Below, one piece after another: positions 1 through 13,237 of a DNA stretch of 64,000 bases (position 1 is its first letter; each line of letters begins with the position of its first letter). A model generated the notes under the pieces. That model was given only the letters and a program-made list of their open reading frames with translations, ran no database searches and was not told where the DNA came from. Source of the stretch: Thozetella sp. PMI_491 (lineage: Eukaryota > Ascomycota > Sordariomycetes > Chaetosphaeriales > Chaetosphaeriaceae); the NCBI GenBank assembly GCA_021432635.1, contig MU270015.1:1903860-1967859 (forward strand), read 5' to 3'. A program made the position numbers and the translations under genes.

Positions 1-1910
1 AGACTACAACCTAGATAGGGTAACCATCTGGCGCATTCATCGACAGAGTTCAAGAGCGATGGCACTACTGCACGGGAATAGGGTGTTGGTTAGCAACTGA
101 CATGGCTAAGGTTAACAGTGCCGTGAGCCCTGTCCCTTTCTCCACACAAACGCAGGCCGACCGACGAGGCGGCAACTCAACTCCCATTCCCTCTAGCTTT
201 GTGTGTAACTGTCGCTTAACGACACAAAGTTTGCAACTTCTAGGTAGTACAATTCAGGAAGAGAGGTAGTTTGCCTACGTTACCTACTGTGGATTGCCCA
301 CGCTAGTCAAGGAGAAGGAGGGGAGACAGCTAATTGAGCCTTTTCACGAGATTTGCTAGATCCGACGCGGGCCTGCATCTAGTCTGTAGGGTTTTTTTCT
401 ATACTTCCCTCGCCTCCGTAGCACATAACGTTACTCGAACCCCGCCAGTGTATTAGTTGTGGTGCGCCCGTGCACAGCCAAGACAGTTCACCGCCGCATA
501 CTTAGGTGCAACACTGAGCCAAATTAGCCATGACGTGTGCCAAGTCTTATTTGGTTGTCCCCGAAGACAACACAGGTGGTCGTCGAAGTTGTGCGAACAT
601 CATCAAACGCTCTCGTTGGCTCTAGGAGATTGCTGCTCATGGCCGAGGCCAACACAGCTTTCCACTCGGTCAACAATCGCCTTTAGTGCGTTTCTTGGCA
701 GATCTGCAACACCTCTTACTCCCGCCCGTGGAGACGTGGGGTGCTCGGCCAAGACCTACCTATGCGGAAGGAGATGGTACGCCACGTCTATAACTGAGAA
801 CCGGCGCAATGCTTGTTTTGCAGTTGCTTCGTACGGCCTAGCACGAGATGAGGTCTATAGGCTCTGATGTTTACACGAGTCAGAGTTGCCGGACGCATGC
901 GAGTGCAAGTACAACGCGGAACGGCAGCCCTGAGCGATGATGGTCGCTGGATACCCTTGGATCGCTTCCAGAGCAAATGGCCTACGACGGCGAAACCATT
1001 AGTGAGCATTTCTGTTTAGCGAGGTATGACAAAGTTGCCGAAGTCTTCATTTGCAATTCTCGTCTGGCAAGCTACGGCCCACTCTCTCAACAACTGGGAT
1101 TGGTGGTCTGTCAGACCGGTTGACAGACTACCTACAACTTCCCTTCCAGTCCGTGATGCAAGAGATAGCCGCTGCAGGTAGGTCGGCTTCTTTGTCGGGC
1201 TGGTGTTCGAAACAAGCAGTTCGCAAAAGTCGGCATATCCATACAAAATACGACCTATTACGGATAGGGTTCTAGACCGGGTGGCATCCGGGCAGCTGCT
1301 GAGAGCACGTCAGTTGAGATCCTGCGTGTTGTGAATACCACTTGCCTCGGTAGTTCAGCGGCGTGCAAATCGGACAAGGGGTCCAGGCCGCCTATATGAC
1401 CTGGCAGTGGCGGAAAAGGCGCCATGTGGGGGTGGCACAAAGGGCCCAAGACGTACTACCTCCCTTGACTGGTTCGGTATTCGATATGGCTCGGCGGTAG
1501 ATAGCTGCGCCCAGCCAGAGCGACCCCAGGCGGGTGATGCCTGGACCGGCAAGTCATTGGCCCGCCTCCCACGGTAATCTCCAATCCCTGCATCGCCTCT
1601 GGTAGTTGATAGGAGTGCCGGCCCGCCAGCTGCCCAAAGCGGAAAAGGCTTGCATGCATCGCATCGCGTGCTACCACCCTATCAGAGCCAAACGAGCCCC
1701 GGTCCTCCGTGCCGCCGCTCGTGCAGGGGGGCTCGCGGGCGGCGGAGCCCCGTCGTCCTGGTTAACGAACGATCCACAATGGCAGGAAGGAAGGCCTGGA
1801 AGGAAGGCCTTACAGCAGCACTATTAAATGATCCCGCCGGCCCCTTTTGAACCCCCCGGGGCGATGGTCTGTCCTCTCGCGCCGACCTCAGTCTCTCCCC
1901 ATCCGCCATC
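1..1910. other. Intergenic, no gene recognised
   Basis: Several short open frames lie here on both strands, but none has a recognisable domain, signal peptide or plausible splice structure. The only features noted are a 13-bp tandem duplication at 1785-1810 and a TATA-like TATTAAAT at about 1823-1829, some 85 bp before the carboxypeptidase start. Confidence 0.6.
1785..1810. repeat. Perfect 13-bp tandem duplication
   Basis: The unit GGAAGGAAGGCCT occurs twice head to tail (1785-1797 and 1798-1810), about 100 bp upstream of the carboxypeptidase start codon and just before its TATA-like element. No function is known; it may be a replication-slippage product in the promoter. Confidence 0.85.
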
Positions 1911-3245
1911 ATGAAGTTCTCGTCGCAGTGGGCGCTGCTCGCCCTCGCTCCCGTGTCGCTCGGGTGCGTTCTCCCGGAGGAGCGCGAAAACGACGGGCTA
2001 AGGCTAAGGACGGTTGTGCGACGCCAATCGGGAACGGGCACGCCAATCGGCACGGGTGACCGTTTCAGCGCCGGCGCCACCGCCCCGCGCGGGCTAGGGA
2101 CCCAGTCGGGTACCTCGTTCAGCACCCTGCTCAACGTCAACGAGATCAAGAGCGGCCTGCAGGGCCTGGTCAACACGTATGGCATCACCACCTTTGAGAC
2201 GCCCTACAAGACGTACAACGGCGCCACCATCCTCGGTGGCAAGGTCGGCGGCAGCGGTGGCAACTGCACCGATGCCTACCGCGTCTTCCTGAACGGTAAC
2301 ATCCACGCGCGCGAGCGCGGCTCCATGGACAGCGTGCTGTACTTCATCTCGGATCTGCTCTACGCCAACAAGAACGGCGTCGGCCTCACGTACGGCTCCA
2401 AGACGTACACCAACGCCCAGGTCAAGACGGCGCTGTCGGCCGGCATCGTCTTCATCCCGCTGAGCAACCCCGACGGCGTGGCCTACGACCAGTCGACCAA
2501 CAGCTGCTGGCGCAAGAACCGCAACCCGGCCAGCGGCACCGGCTCCTCGGCCGGCGTCGACCTGAACCGCAACTTCGACTTCGTATGGGACTTCACGACC
2601 AAGTTCGCCAAGAGCGCCCAGGGCGACGTTGCCTCGACCTCGCCCAGCTCCGAGGTCTTCCACGGCACTGCTGCCTTCTCGGAGCCCGAGACTAAGAGCA
2701 TCAAGTGGGTCTTTGACACGTACTCCAAGGTGCGGTGGTTCGTCGACTTGCACTCCTATGCCGGCGACGTGCTGTACAGCTGGGGCAGCGACGAGAATCA
2801 GTCCAAGTACTCGTACATGAACTTCATGAACTCGTCCTATAACAGCGTGCGCGGCGTCCTGACCGACACCCCGGGCTCCGGTACCGGCTACGGCGAGTAC
2901 ACGCCCGCCGCCGAACTTAGCACCAACCAGGCAGCTGCCCAGCGCATCGGCGCCGGTCTGACTGCCGGCGGCGGCCGCACATACACGGTCATGCCCGCGG
3001 CCGAACTGTATCCCACGTCGGGTGCTAGCGACGACTACGCGTACTCCAGGCACTTCGCCGACACCTCCAAGAACCTGATCCACGCCTACACGGTCGAGTT
3101 CGGGTTCGGCAACAGCGCCGCCTCCTGCCCCTTCTACCCCTCCGCCACTCAGTACAACAGCAACCTCAAGGCCACCAGTGCTGGCTTCATGGAGCTCCTG
3201 CTGGCCGCCGTTGACCTGGGCCTCGGAGACGCGACTACTTGCTAA
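1911..3245 (+). CDS. Secreted zinc carboxypeptidase (M14 family)
   Basis: Intronless gene of 444 aa. An N-terminal hydrophobic signal peptide (about residues 1-19) is followed by a short pro-region with a dibasic Arg-Arg, and then the M14 catalytic domain, which removes C-terminal residues from peptides outside the cell. The zinc-binding HxxE is HARE at residues 132-135. The third zinc ligand is the His of HSYAG at 281. The substrate-binding stretch DLNRNFD starts at 217, and the general-base Glu lies in EFGFG at 396, so every catalytic residue of the family is present. Length fits fungal M14A enzymes that lack a long inhibitory propeptide. The ATG at 1911 is chosen because the signal peptide begins there; a TATA-like element lies about 85 bp upstream. 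Codon use is strongly GC-ending, which creates long false open frames on the other strand. An endogenous nutritional role is inferred. Confidence 0.95.
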   Translation: MKFSSQWALLALAPVSLGCVLPEERENDGLRLRTVVRRQSGTGTPIGTGDRFSAGATAPRGLGTQSGTSFSTLLNVNEIKSGLQGLVNTYGITTFETPYKTYNGATILGGKVGGSGGNCTDAYRVFLNGNIHARERGSMDSVLYFISDLLYANKNGVGLTYGSKTYTNAQVKTALSAGIVFIPLSNPDGVAYDQSTNSCWRKNRNPASGTGSSAGVDLNRNFDFVWDFTTKFAKSAQGDVASTSPSSEVFHGTAAFSEPETKSIKWVFDTYSKVRWFVDLHSYAGDVLYSWGSDENQSKYSYMNFMNSSYNSVRGVLTDTPGSGTGYGEYTPAAELSTNQAAAQRIGAGLTAGGGRTYTVMPAAELYPTSGASDDYAYSRHFADTSKNLIHAYTVEFGFGNSAASCPFYPSATQYNSNLKATSAGFMELLLAAVDLGLGDATTC

Positions 3246-4230
3246 GCTGCGGAACCCCCGGGTTTCAACACTTGGTGTAGGGACTAATGGTTGGGTGAGA
3301 TGGACTTCATTGGTATATAGTGATTTAGTATATAGTGCCGTAAATGTACAAATTGCCTCGTCAGGCGCTTGCGCATGCAGTTCAGGTACCGACGTCAGCC
3401 TTAGTTTCGGTAAAAATTTTGTGACATGGTAAACTAGCCGCCTCCTCGCGTCTGATTCACGTCTATAGCTTCCTGATACAGCGCCAAGCTCAGCTGCCGT
3501 GCAGGAGCAGAGTGGCCTTGCAGACGCATTTGGTTGCCAAGACTGGCTCCACTTGCCCTGCTCAACTTCAGACGTTGGAACGAGGAAGGGATCGCCGCAG
3601 CTCAAAACCAGGCGCCTCTCGACGATCAGGACGATCCAGACTCATCATGAAATAGACATGTTACCTTGGCATGTTTCCGACTGTATTTTGAGCTCTCTGG
3701 CAGCTCTGGCAGCTTGGCGGGTTTTGCGGTGCCAGCGGACGCCCAAAGCTCCCCTGTGCCTGTTCGCCAAGAAGGCCCAGAGAGTATCGCGTTTCCACTG
3801 TCAGTGTTAAAGTTGCTGTTGGCCTCGCCCATCCGTAACGCCAAGCGTCGCAACCCCCCTCGACAGGCCTTTCCCAACCCAGACGCCTGGGTGGCGCAGC
3901 ATTCTAAGCTTCTTTCTTTCGAATGGGGCCGCCGTCATGATCGGACGGCAGATGGAAGACCCGGCTTGGGTTGCTTCAATTCCCCCAATCGAGACGAACT
4001 CTGTCAACAAAGCCTATTGTGGGTCAAAACCTTGGAATGCCTAAAAAGGGCCCCATGGGGCGTCAACGTGGAGATAGAGTTGTTTGGCTTCCACTGGTTC
4101 CAACGTTCTTTCCTTGTCTTTCCTTTCCACTGCATCGGAGCTTGAAGCACCGTTTCTCTTCGTTATAACCATCTTTTTTTTTGTATACCACTCTAGCTGT
4201 TGAGCAGCATTCTTTTCTTCAACCGCCATC
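3246..4230. other. Intergenic
   Basis: About 1 kb between the carboxypeptidase and the next secreted protein. Short open frames on both strands show no domain. A T-rich run lies just before the downstream gene (about 4171-4182). Confidence 0.6.
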
Positions 4231-5124
4231 ATGCGTGTCATATCTTCTCTGCTCGCCTTCGCGCTCAGCACGTCCGTTCTTGCCCAGGGCGAACGATGGG
4301 TGGTACGTAATACCCGGGAGACTCACTCTACAACCGAGATTTTCTCGGGCTCGAGTGTTGAGATATGGCTAACAGAATGTGGTATTTAGGGCGGTCCGGC
4401 TGCACGTGTGAGGTCGACACTTGAGCCTTTCTCTAGGCGGGCCGAGGAGGCAGCCAAGGCTGGCAATGTTACTGCCAAGGCAGAGAAGGGCAAGGGCGAG
4501 GCCGCGACCGCCGCTGAGGGTGCGGAAGCCAAAGCCACCACCATGACTATCGACCAGAACACCACTATCGGCGAAATCTTGGCAGCTCTGCAACAGGGTA
4601 ATGCTGAGGGCGCCGCCGCCACCGAGGGTGCTACTGCCGAGGGGGCTGCTGCCAAGGAGGAGAAGACCAAGGGAGAAGCAGCCCAGCAGACCGAGGCCGA
4701 GGCCGGAAAAGCCGGAACTGCTGAGAAGGCAGGCGCGGCCGAGACCGCGGAGGCAGCTTCAGGCGCGGGTGGTCTTGCCGGCCTCCTCGGGGCTCTGCAG
4801 GGCCAGCAGGCACAAGCTGGTGGAATAACCGGACTTCTTGGTGCGTTGCAGGGGGTTCAGGGCGGTGCCGGCGCTGCGAAAGAAGCGGCCGCCACCGAGG
4901 GAGCCGTCAAGGAGGGTGCCACCAAGGAGGCCACCAAGGGAGAAGCCGCTGCTGCTGAAGGAAACAAGGCCGTGGAGGAGGCTGAGGAGTTTGATGGGGA
5001 GCTGGGCATCACTGTGGACAAGAACGGAAACGCCAAAAACCTCGGGGGCGATCTTGGAATCACCCAGGGATCGGACGGAAGCGTGTCGGTGGGAGGCGAG
5101 GCCGGCATCAACATTTCCGCCTAG
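4231..5124 (+). CDS. Secreted cysteine-free Ala/Glu/Lys-rich repeat protein
   Basis: Two exons, 4231-4302 and 4390-5124, with an intron having a GTACGT donor, GCTAAC branch site and TAG acceptor. The product is 268 aa. Exon 1 is essentially one signal peptide (cleavage likely after VLA, residue 18). The mature protein is low complexity: Ala/Glu/Lys/Gly-rich blocks such as KGEAA, then two copies of a G-LLGALQG motif in the middle, then a short C-terminal domain with two LGIT motifs and Gly/Asn/Asp-rich turns. No cysteine is present. A dibasic Arg-Arg near residue 42 could be a Kex2-type processing site. I do not recognise the family. Secretion is supported by the sequence; a cell-surface, matrix or effector role would be a guess. 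The first exon is easily missed because the second exon alone is a long open frame. Confidence 0.8.
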
Positions 5125-6100
5125 ACTGCAGACTTCGAACCTGTCTGAACGATTTGGTATACGCCTCGGCATAGAGAAAAATAAAACAAAATATATTACG
5201 GCCGTGATGGTCGCATGCCAAAGTGCCGTGCAGAGACCGGAGACCGGCCCTTTCGCATGTGACTGATTATCGTCCTCTCGCCACGTGGTAATCAACAGAG
5301 CTTACTTTAACGATGCTAGCTAACGCGGTGCTTCATCTAAGATCTTGCGAATGAGGCAGGTACATCTACAAATACATCAAATGACACGAAGCGCATGTAC
5401 GGTAGAAGCATGCCTTAATGTACTGTATAATTATTGAATAGTAATCGTTAGACTAAGACGATTGCGCACCTTTACGTACGTGGTTGGCAGTCCAGCGCTA
5501 TGTGGTCTGGGGTCACTTATCTAGAACTGGAGATTTCTGCTTCTCCGGCCTCGAGATACCAATAGCATGCTTATCTGGCACGCCATGCATGCCGTCTCCT
5601 AAGTCGGCTCCAGCCTTATGGGGTTCTACCCACTGCCCAGGCACGCGCTAATCCATACAGCAGCTATTCCCGCGTGTTTCGACTGGCTAGCTCCCCACGC
5701 TCGGCGATCTACCAACAGAATCGTCCCCGCCAAAGCTCCAAAGCTGCAACCCAACCCTCACGCTCAGTAATGGCAACTTAGCTTACCTTAGACTAGCGTG
5801 CTGATAACATCGGCTCTTCGAGACGCAAGTTGGTCAGCGATAAACAAATTCCCCGAAACCGGGCCAAAGGAGGGAACAGGCACACACCCGAACGCCAACT
5901 CGGCGGCTCGCATGCGGTACGATGTCGAATCGTGAGTCCACCCGGGAGGGTGTAGCGTCGTTGTGACCCCGCATCCCGATGCGCTCTAATACACTCTGTC
6001 TCGGCGCCGTCATAACTCTAGCCCGTAGCTCCTTTATTCTCTTTCTTCGCATACACTCCTTGTTCCTGGCATATCACCACTATTATCAAATCAATTGAAA
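5125..6100. other. Intergenic
   Basis: No gene recognised. An A-rich stretch with AATAAAACAAAATATA (about 5179-5195) just after the stop of the preceding gene is probably its 3' end region. The remainder is the presumed promoter of the amidase. Confidence 0.55.
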
Positions 6101-8105
6101 ATGGCCACCAGCTGGGAGCAGCTCGCAGAGGACAAGCGGTCCCGCCTGGCGAAGACGATCCCCGAAGAGTGGAAGATCCAGGAGCTGCCGACTGGTGACT
6201 CGGTGCTTGACTTTCCCAAATCCTCTACAATCCTCTCGCCGCAAGAGCTCGAGATCACGGAAACATCGGCGGAGGAACTTGTGGCAAAGCTAGCCACCGG
6301 GCTCCTCAAGTCAGTCGATGTCACGCTTGCCTTCTGCAAGCGAGCTGCTATCGCGCAGCAGTTAGTAAGACTTCTCTTGGCAGAAGAACACCAACTCCCA
6401 CCAGAAAGCCCAAGTTGCTCACACGGCCGGCCTGGCCAAAACAGACGAACTGCATGCTGGAATTCTTCCCCGATGCAGCGCTCGCTCAGGCCAAGGAGCT
6501 AGATGCGTACCTCGAAGAGCACAAAAAGCCGATTGGGCCCCTGCATGGGCTTCCGATCTCTCTCAAAGATCAGCTCCGGGTCAAGGTAAGGGATTCGCCT
6601 CGGGATTGGGAGCTTGCTAGCCTCCGAGTACCATACGCAAGTATTCTGCGGTTAACGCCGAAGCACGCAGGGCTACGAAACGTCGATGGGCTATATCTCT
6701 TGGCTGGGAAAGTACGACGAGGAAGATTCTGTCCTGACCACGTTGCTCCGGAAAGCCGGCGCAGTCTTCTACACCAAGACCAGCGTACCCCAGACGCTGA
6801 TGGTCTGCGAGACAGTCAACAACATTGTGGGCAGAACAGTGAACCCGCGCAACAAGAACTGGTCGTGTGGCGGTAGCTCTGGTGGTGAAGGCGCCATGGT
6901 CGGCATGCGCGGCGGGATTATCGGGGTAGGGACCGACATTGGGGGCTCCATCCGCGTTCCTTCGGCCTTCAACTTCCTGTACGGCATTCGGCCCAGCCAC
7001 GGCCGTATGCCGTACGGCAAGATGGCCAATAGCATGGAAGGCCAGGAGACCGTTCACAGCGTTGTGGGACCCATTGCCCATTCGGCCGCAGGTAACCACT
7101 GTCCCATTCTTCACCGCATGGATGCTGTCCGAGGTAGCACAGCGAATTCTAACCCTTCATCCTTGTAGACCTACGACTCTTCCTTAAATCGGTTCTTGAG
7201 CAAGAGCCCTGGAAATACGACTCGAAAGTGATTCCTCTACCCTGGAGGCAGCAAGACGAGGATGCTGCCAAGGCCAAAATTGAAAGTGGCAAGCTAAACA
7301 TTGGCTACTACAACTTTGATGGCAACGTGAGTATAGCGTTATATAAACTGCGATAGGCTTCTGCTAACGATCGCATAAGGTTCTTCCTCATCCTCCGATC
7401 CTCCGAGGCGTTGATATGGTTGTCGAAGCCCTAAAGAAGAAGGGCCACAACCTGGTGCCCTGGACTCCATATCAGCATCCGTTTGCCGTTGATTTGATCA
7501 ATGGGATCTATTCCGGAGATGGAAACATTGTGAGTTGCTCAATCTCCTTCCCAGGATAACCAAAAACTACGCTCCAGCTAACGCTGAAACAGGATGTGAC
7601 ACGCGACATCAACGCCTCGGGAGAGCCATCAATCCCCAACATCAAAGACCTGCTGAGACCTGAAAGCAAGGCAATAGGGATGAACGATCTCTGGGATGCG
7701 CACTTGAAGAAGTGGAACTACCAGATGCAGTACCTTGAGAAATGGCGAGAGGCCGAGCAAGAACTGGGCGCGGACCTTGACGTGATCATTGGCCCCATCA
7801 GCCCGACCGCCGCTATCCGTCACGACCAGTTCCGGTACTACGGTTACGCATCAACTATCAACTTGCTCGACTTCACGAGTGTCGTGGTGCCGGTGACTTT
7901 TGCGGACAAGGCGATTGATGCCAAGAACGAGGAGCACGCCCCGGCAAATGACCTAGATAAGATGGTGCAAGCAGAATACGACCCGGAGGCATACCATGGA
8001 GCCCCGGTCGCTGTACAGGTGATTGGAAGGCGGTTGAGCGAGGAGAAGACCCTGGCAATTGCCGAGGAGGTTGGCAAGCTCTTAGGGAACCTGGTCACGC
8101 CCTGA
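6101..8105 (+). CDS. Amidase (acetamidase-type, amidase-signature family)
   Basis: Six exons: 6101-6364, 6445-6585, 6671-7091, 7169-7326, 7380-7529 and 7593-8105. All junctions are in phase and most introns have CTAAC branch sites. The product is 548 aa, the usual size of fungal acetamidases. Amidase-signature enzymes hydrolyse carboxamides to acid plus ammonia through a Ser-cisSer-Lys triad. The triad is complete: Lys129 in ISLKDQ, Ser204 in GGSSGGEG and nucleophile Ser228 in GTDIGGSIR. The C-terminus GAPVAVQVIGRRLSEE is also typical. The gene is convergent with the aminotransferase at 8361-10100, leaving 255 bp between the stop codons. It resembles Aspergillus amdS-type enzymes, but paralogues are many and the substrate cannot be read from sequence. 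It probably acts in the cytoplasm, as no signal peptide is seen. A role in using amides as nitrogen source is inferred. Confidence 0.94.
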
Positions 8106-8360
8106 TATTTCACACTGCCTTCATTGTGGCTTGGGATACAGTTTGTACGGGGGCTGATTTAGCAAGACGCTATGTATTGTAGAAGGAACTCGCCAAATAA
8201 ATCCAAGTATGACTTCGGAGAATTCGCAGCAAAACCTTTCGTCTCCAACAGTGAAGATAATTAAATAAAGCAACGGTATATGCGAATTGCCAATGACTAC
8301 ATGACAAGCAGGTAAACTCTCACAGCGAGAGTTTTCCTACCCTAGCTTTGGCGGCCTGAC

Positions 8361-10100
<1,740 letters not shown>

Positions 10101-10973
10101 GATGCGAGACGACGTCGGTCAGACTACAAGCAGATCCGGGCTCAGTTACTAGAGAGTCTTATGAAAAAAAAATAAAAAAATCTGGCAAAAGTGCAGGCCT
10201 TACGTGGTTTCCTAGCTCCTTGCCTACGGGGAGGATCGCGGGGTTGAAGCGGCCACAGAACCTTGCATCAACGGTATCGGAGAGGGGCCACGCTAGTAGT
10301 CACTGCGTTGTCTCTTCACCGTGCCGGGTGCCATGCTGCATGCGCCTATCGTTGATCAAATGATAAGGATTATCATTTTCTCGCGGCAACCTTAAGCTGC
10401 AGCTTTGTGTGGACGTTCGGTCTAGGCTGGGCGCCGGGTCGGGCGAGCATGAAAGTCTCAATTTTGCGGGGACTAGCGCCGAGCTCGGGCCGGTTCTTGT
10501 CAACATCGGCGACCAAATAATCAGGAGCCACAAGCGGCGCTCCAGGTCTCAATTTTCATCAGAGACGGGGCACGTACTCGGGGAAAGAGCCTCACGATAT
10601 AACTTACGCTACCCTTGTCCTCGATTTCTTACCCGGGGTTCTCTCCGCCCAGCCCTTGTTCCAGTCGAGATATCCCCGAGTTGGAACCTAACCCAGTCAA
10701 CCATATTCGATTTGACAGAGATCGATTCCTTCATCGCCCGACATTCTTCAACACCAGATTGCGATCGCGGGAAGGAAATTGCGTAGCTCCATACGGTGCT
10801 GGGTGGCGCTGTCTAGTAGGTAGACAGAGGAGACCCGATGGGCCTCAAATTTATTGCCTACGAGCATCTCTCTCCACTTCTTGATGGCCGCGTCTAAGCA
10901 TAAAAGCTCGCGAGCTCTTCCCGCTCTTCCGTAATTTCTTGATTACCTAGGGGTGATGTAGGAATCAATAATT
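10101..10973. other. Divergent intergenic region
   Basis: About 870 bp between the divergent aminotransferase and WSC-protein starts. It contains an A-rich run at about 10160-10180 and the GATA palindrome at 10361-10375. Otherwise nothing is recognised. Confidence 0.55.
10361..10375. promoter_or_regulatory. Inverted pair of GATA-factor sites
   Basis: TGATAA and TTATCA are separated by three bases and form perfect inverted arms, so each strand carries one HGATAR element. It lies about 260 bp upstream of the aminotransferase start and 600 bp upstream of the divergent WSC gene. HGATAR is the established target of fungal GATA regulators such as AreA/NIT2 (nitrogen) and, in a related form, siderophore repressors. 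Regulation of the aminotransferase by nitrogen status is inferred. Confidence 0.55.
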
Positions 10974-13001
10974 ATGTTTGTCTTGGCTTTCACTCTTTTC
11001 GCAGCCTCGGCTGCAGTCCGCCTCAACGTCCCCCAGGCAATCTCGCCGTCAGATATACAAACTAGGAGCAACCATGGAGGCCAATGCTTCTGGGTCACGA
11101 CCTACTACGTCCATGGTTCTTCGCCCAGCGTAATTCCCAACTCAACTTCTGACGCCATCGCGCCTTATACATCGTACATACCAGCTATGCCAACCGAGCT
11201 GGCCACTGCTTCTAACAGCTTCACATTCGTCGGCTGCGCCAAGTACAGCCAAGGATTTGATGAATTCACTTTAACCGCCAATAGTGCTGTCATGACAGTG
11301 CCTCTGTGCGCTAGCCTCTGTACGGCTAGACAGTATGCCGCAGCTTACAACACGTGAGTCTGCATAATCCCTTTCCTCGTCTCCAAATCCGTCCTGATCT
11401 GACGTGGGGCAAGATCTTGCTATTGCAACGATTCTCTCAACCGGGTTATTCAGCTCGTGGACAATGACGAATGCAATACTCCTTGCCCTGGAGATCCGAC
11501 ACAGGCTTGCGGTGGGCCTGGCCGGCCGTTTCATCGTGGTAATATCTCAGTTGACATCCGCGTCAGCTTATACAACCGCTCGAGTTCAAATATCAACAAG
11601 AGCAACAATTACAGCGGCGCCAGCGCGCTTTCCAGCTCTCTCAAGGCAGATCTTCTAGTCTCAGGGTATATCTCACCGTCTAAATCATGGCCTAGCTATA
11701 CACCTACGGCGTCGAGCTCAACCGTGCCCTCGCGTTCTCAAGCTCCCAGCTCTTCAACCACGTCTGAGCTAAGTGAAACACGACACTCAAACAGCTCTCC
11801 TTCTACATTCGAGACGATTGGCTCCACCACAGATCTATACCCTCAGCTCCTCAGCGTTTTGGTTGTGAGTTCTCCGGCCTCGACCGATACCCCTTCTTCA
11901 TCAGCAGGTACATCGGAAACACCCTCTTCGACAACTTTTGCATCATCTCAGTCTATCAATGTGCCGGCCTTTACAGTGCCTACATCTATACTATCTTCTA
12001 CTAATCTAGTCTCACTTCTCCCATCTTCATCTTTTTCTCTATCAACCTCGACTACGTCATTGTCCGTCTCAACATCTACCTCATCGCCCGCCCTCATCTC
12101 GTCTAGTTCATCGGGTTCATCGCTTACCTCGTCGATCTTGCCCATCGCGTCCCACATTTCCTCTGCCGAATTGGACTCATCGCCTACCTCTTCAATTTTG
12201 CACACCACGTCTGACATATCACCCACCTCGTCAGACACATCGCCTGCCTCTTCAATCTTGCATACCACGTCTGACATGTCATCCACCTCATCAGACACGT
12301 CGCCTACCTCTTCAATCGTGCATACCACGTCTGACATGTCATCCACCTCATCAGAACCGTCGCGTACCTCATCTACTTCATCTACTTCATCCACCTCATC
12401 AGAAACGTCGCCTACCTCATCTACCTCATCCACCTCATCAGAAACGTCGCCTACCTCATCTACCTCATCTACCTCATCTACCTCATCTACCTCATCTACC
12501 TCATCTACCTCATCTACCTCATCTACCTCATCTACCTCGTCCAACGGACCTGTTCATATCCCCAATGGTGGATTCGAAGAGGGGCACACGGATTGGTCCA
12601 GTAACCCCCCTGGAGGGATCGTTCAGCAAAGAGACACTTTAACGCCGCGCACAGGTTCCAACTTCTACGGAGTGTCTTTTGCAGTTTCTGCTCAAGCGGT
12701 GTCTGTTAGCCACAGTTATTTCCCAGTGCCCCAGAGAAGCGAAGACCTAACTCTCGTTGGATATATCGCCAGCACAAAAGACTCAGCCTGTAAAATAAAT
12801 GTTTGTCATTTCCTGGATGCGAGTGGGTTTTCTTGCATCGATGGGGGGTTGTCAGTGGTAACCGCCACAGTGTGGACAAAGTTCACCGCGACATTCCCAA
12901 AGACCGCGGCTGGGGGAGCGAGGATGTTCCTACAACTTGGCATCATATGTACTCCCTCGGAAACGATGGAAATTGGTATTGACGATCTCATCTTCTATTA
13001 G
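10974..13001 (+). CDS. Secreted WSC-domain protein with Ser/Thr-rich repeats and a C-terminal carbohydrate-binding-like domain
   Basis: Two exons, 10974-11353 and 11414-13001; 655 aa. A signal peptide (about residues 1-15) precedes a WSC domain at roughly residues 80-160, a cysteine-rich fold associated with binding beta-glucan. The exon join restores the motif SCYCNDS, and CPGDPTQACGGPG ends the domain. A Ser/Thr-rich stalk of about 350 residues follows, probably heavily O-mannosylated, ending in a near-perfect Ser-Ser-Thr run. The last 145 residues begin NGGFEEG and end IGIDDLIFY, resembling a galactose-binding/CBM4_9-like beta-sandwich. There is no transmembrane segment or GPI signal, unlike WSC stress sensors, so it is probably a wall-associated secreted protein. 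A 39-nt in-frame stretch at 11528-11566 might be a further intron, but its donor is weak. Stalk length is likely variable between strains. Confidence 0.85.
12129..12368 (+). repeat. Four tandem 60-bp coding minisatellite units
   Basis: Units 12129-12188, 12189-12248, 12249-12308 and 12309-12368 each encode 20 residues. The last three are nearly identical (SSILHTTSDMSSTSSDTSPT-type) and the first is diverged. The period is visible as exact alignment every 60 bases. The array lies in the Ser/Thr stalk of the WSC protein. Confidence 0.92.
12451..12540 (+). repeat. Ten tandem 9-bp units in the WSC stalk
   Basis: The unit CTACCTCAT is repeated ten times with only one mismatch, in the last copy, and encodes repeated Ser-Ser-Thr. 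It is in frame (period divisible by three), so slippage changes stalk length without breaking the protein. Confidence 0.95.
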
Positions 13002-13237
13002 ATTGCTGATCTAATGATCATCCTATTGCTACTCTTACTAGCAACACAGAACTATCTTTCACGTCGTCGCCGCGGCTACTCGCGTCGGCTATGCACGCCC
13101 AATCTTATTGCACAAGAAAGTGATAGGGATCTGGACTTCATATTTAGTTAGACATGATCGCGATGCGTTCCAATTTCTACCCTACACTCCGTTTCGATAT
13201 GCAAGCTTTATCTACTGCCGGTCGTCGTCTTGATTTG

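Noticed and set aside
457-867. A 136-codon open frame at the left end
   Set aside because: No homology cue, no splice partners and unusual composition; treated as non-coding.
2094-3605. A 503-codon open frame on the complement of the carboxypeptidase
   Set aside because: It mirrors the GC-ending codon use of a verified M14 gene, is Val/Gly/Ala-rich without domains, and extends past that gene only through unstructured sequence.
11528-11566. A possible 39-nt intron at the end of the WSC domain
   Set aside because: Removing it keeps the frame, but the donor (GTTTCA) is weak and 39 nt is shorter than any other intron in the window.
11948-12544. A 198-codon complement frame of repeated Asp-Glu-Val
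   Set aside because: It is the antisense reading of the Ser-Ser-Thr minisatellite of the WSC protein, which has a signal peptide and flanking domains.
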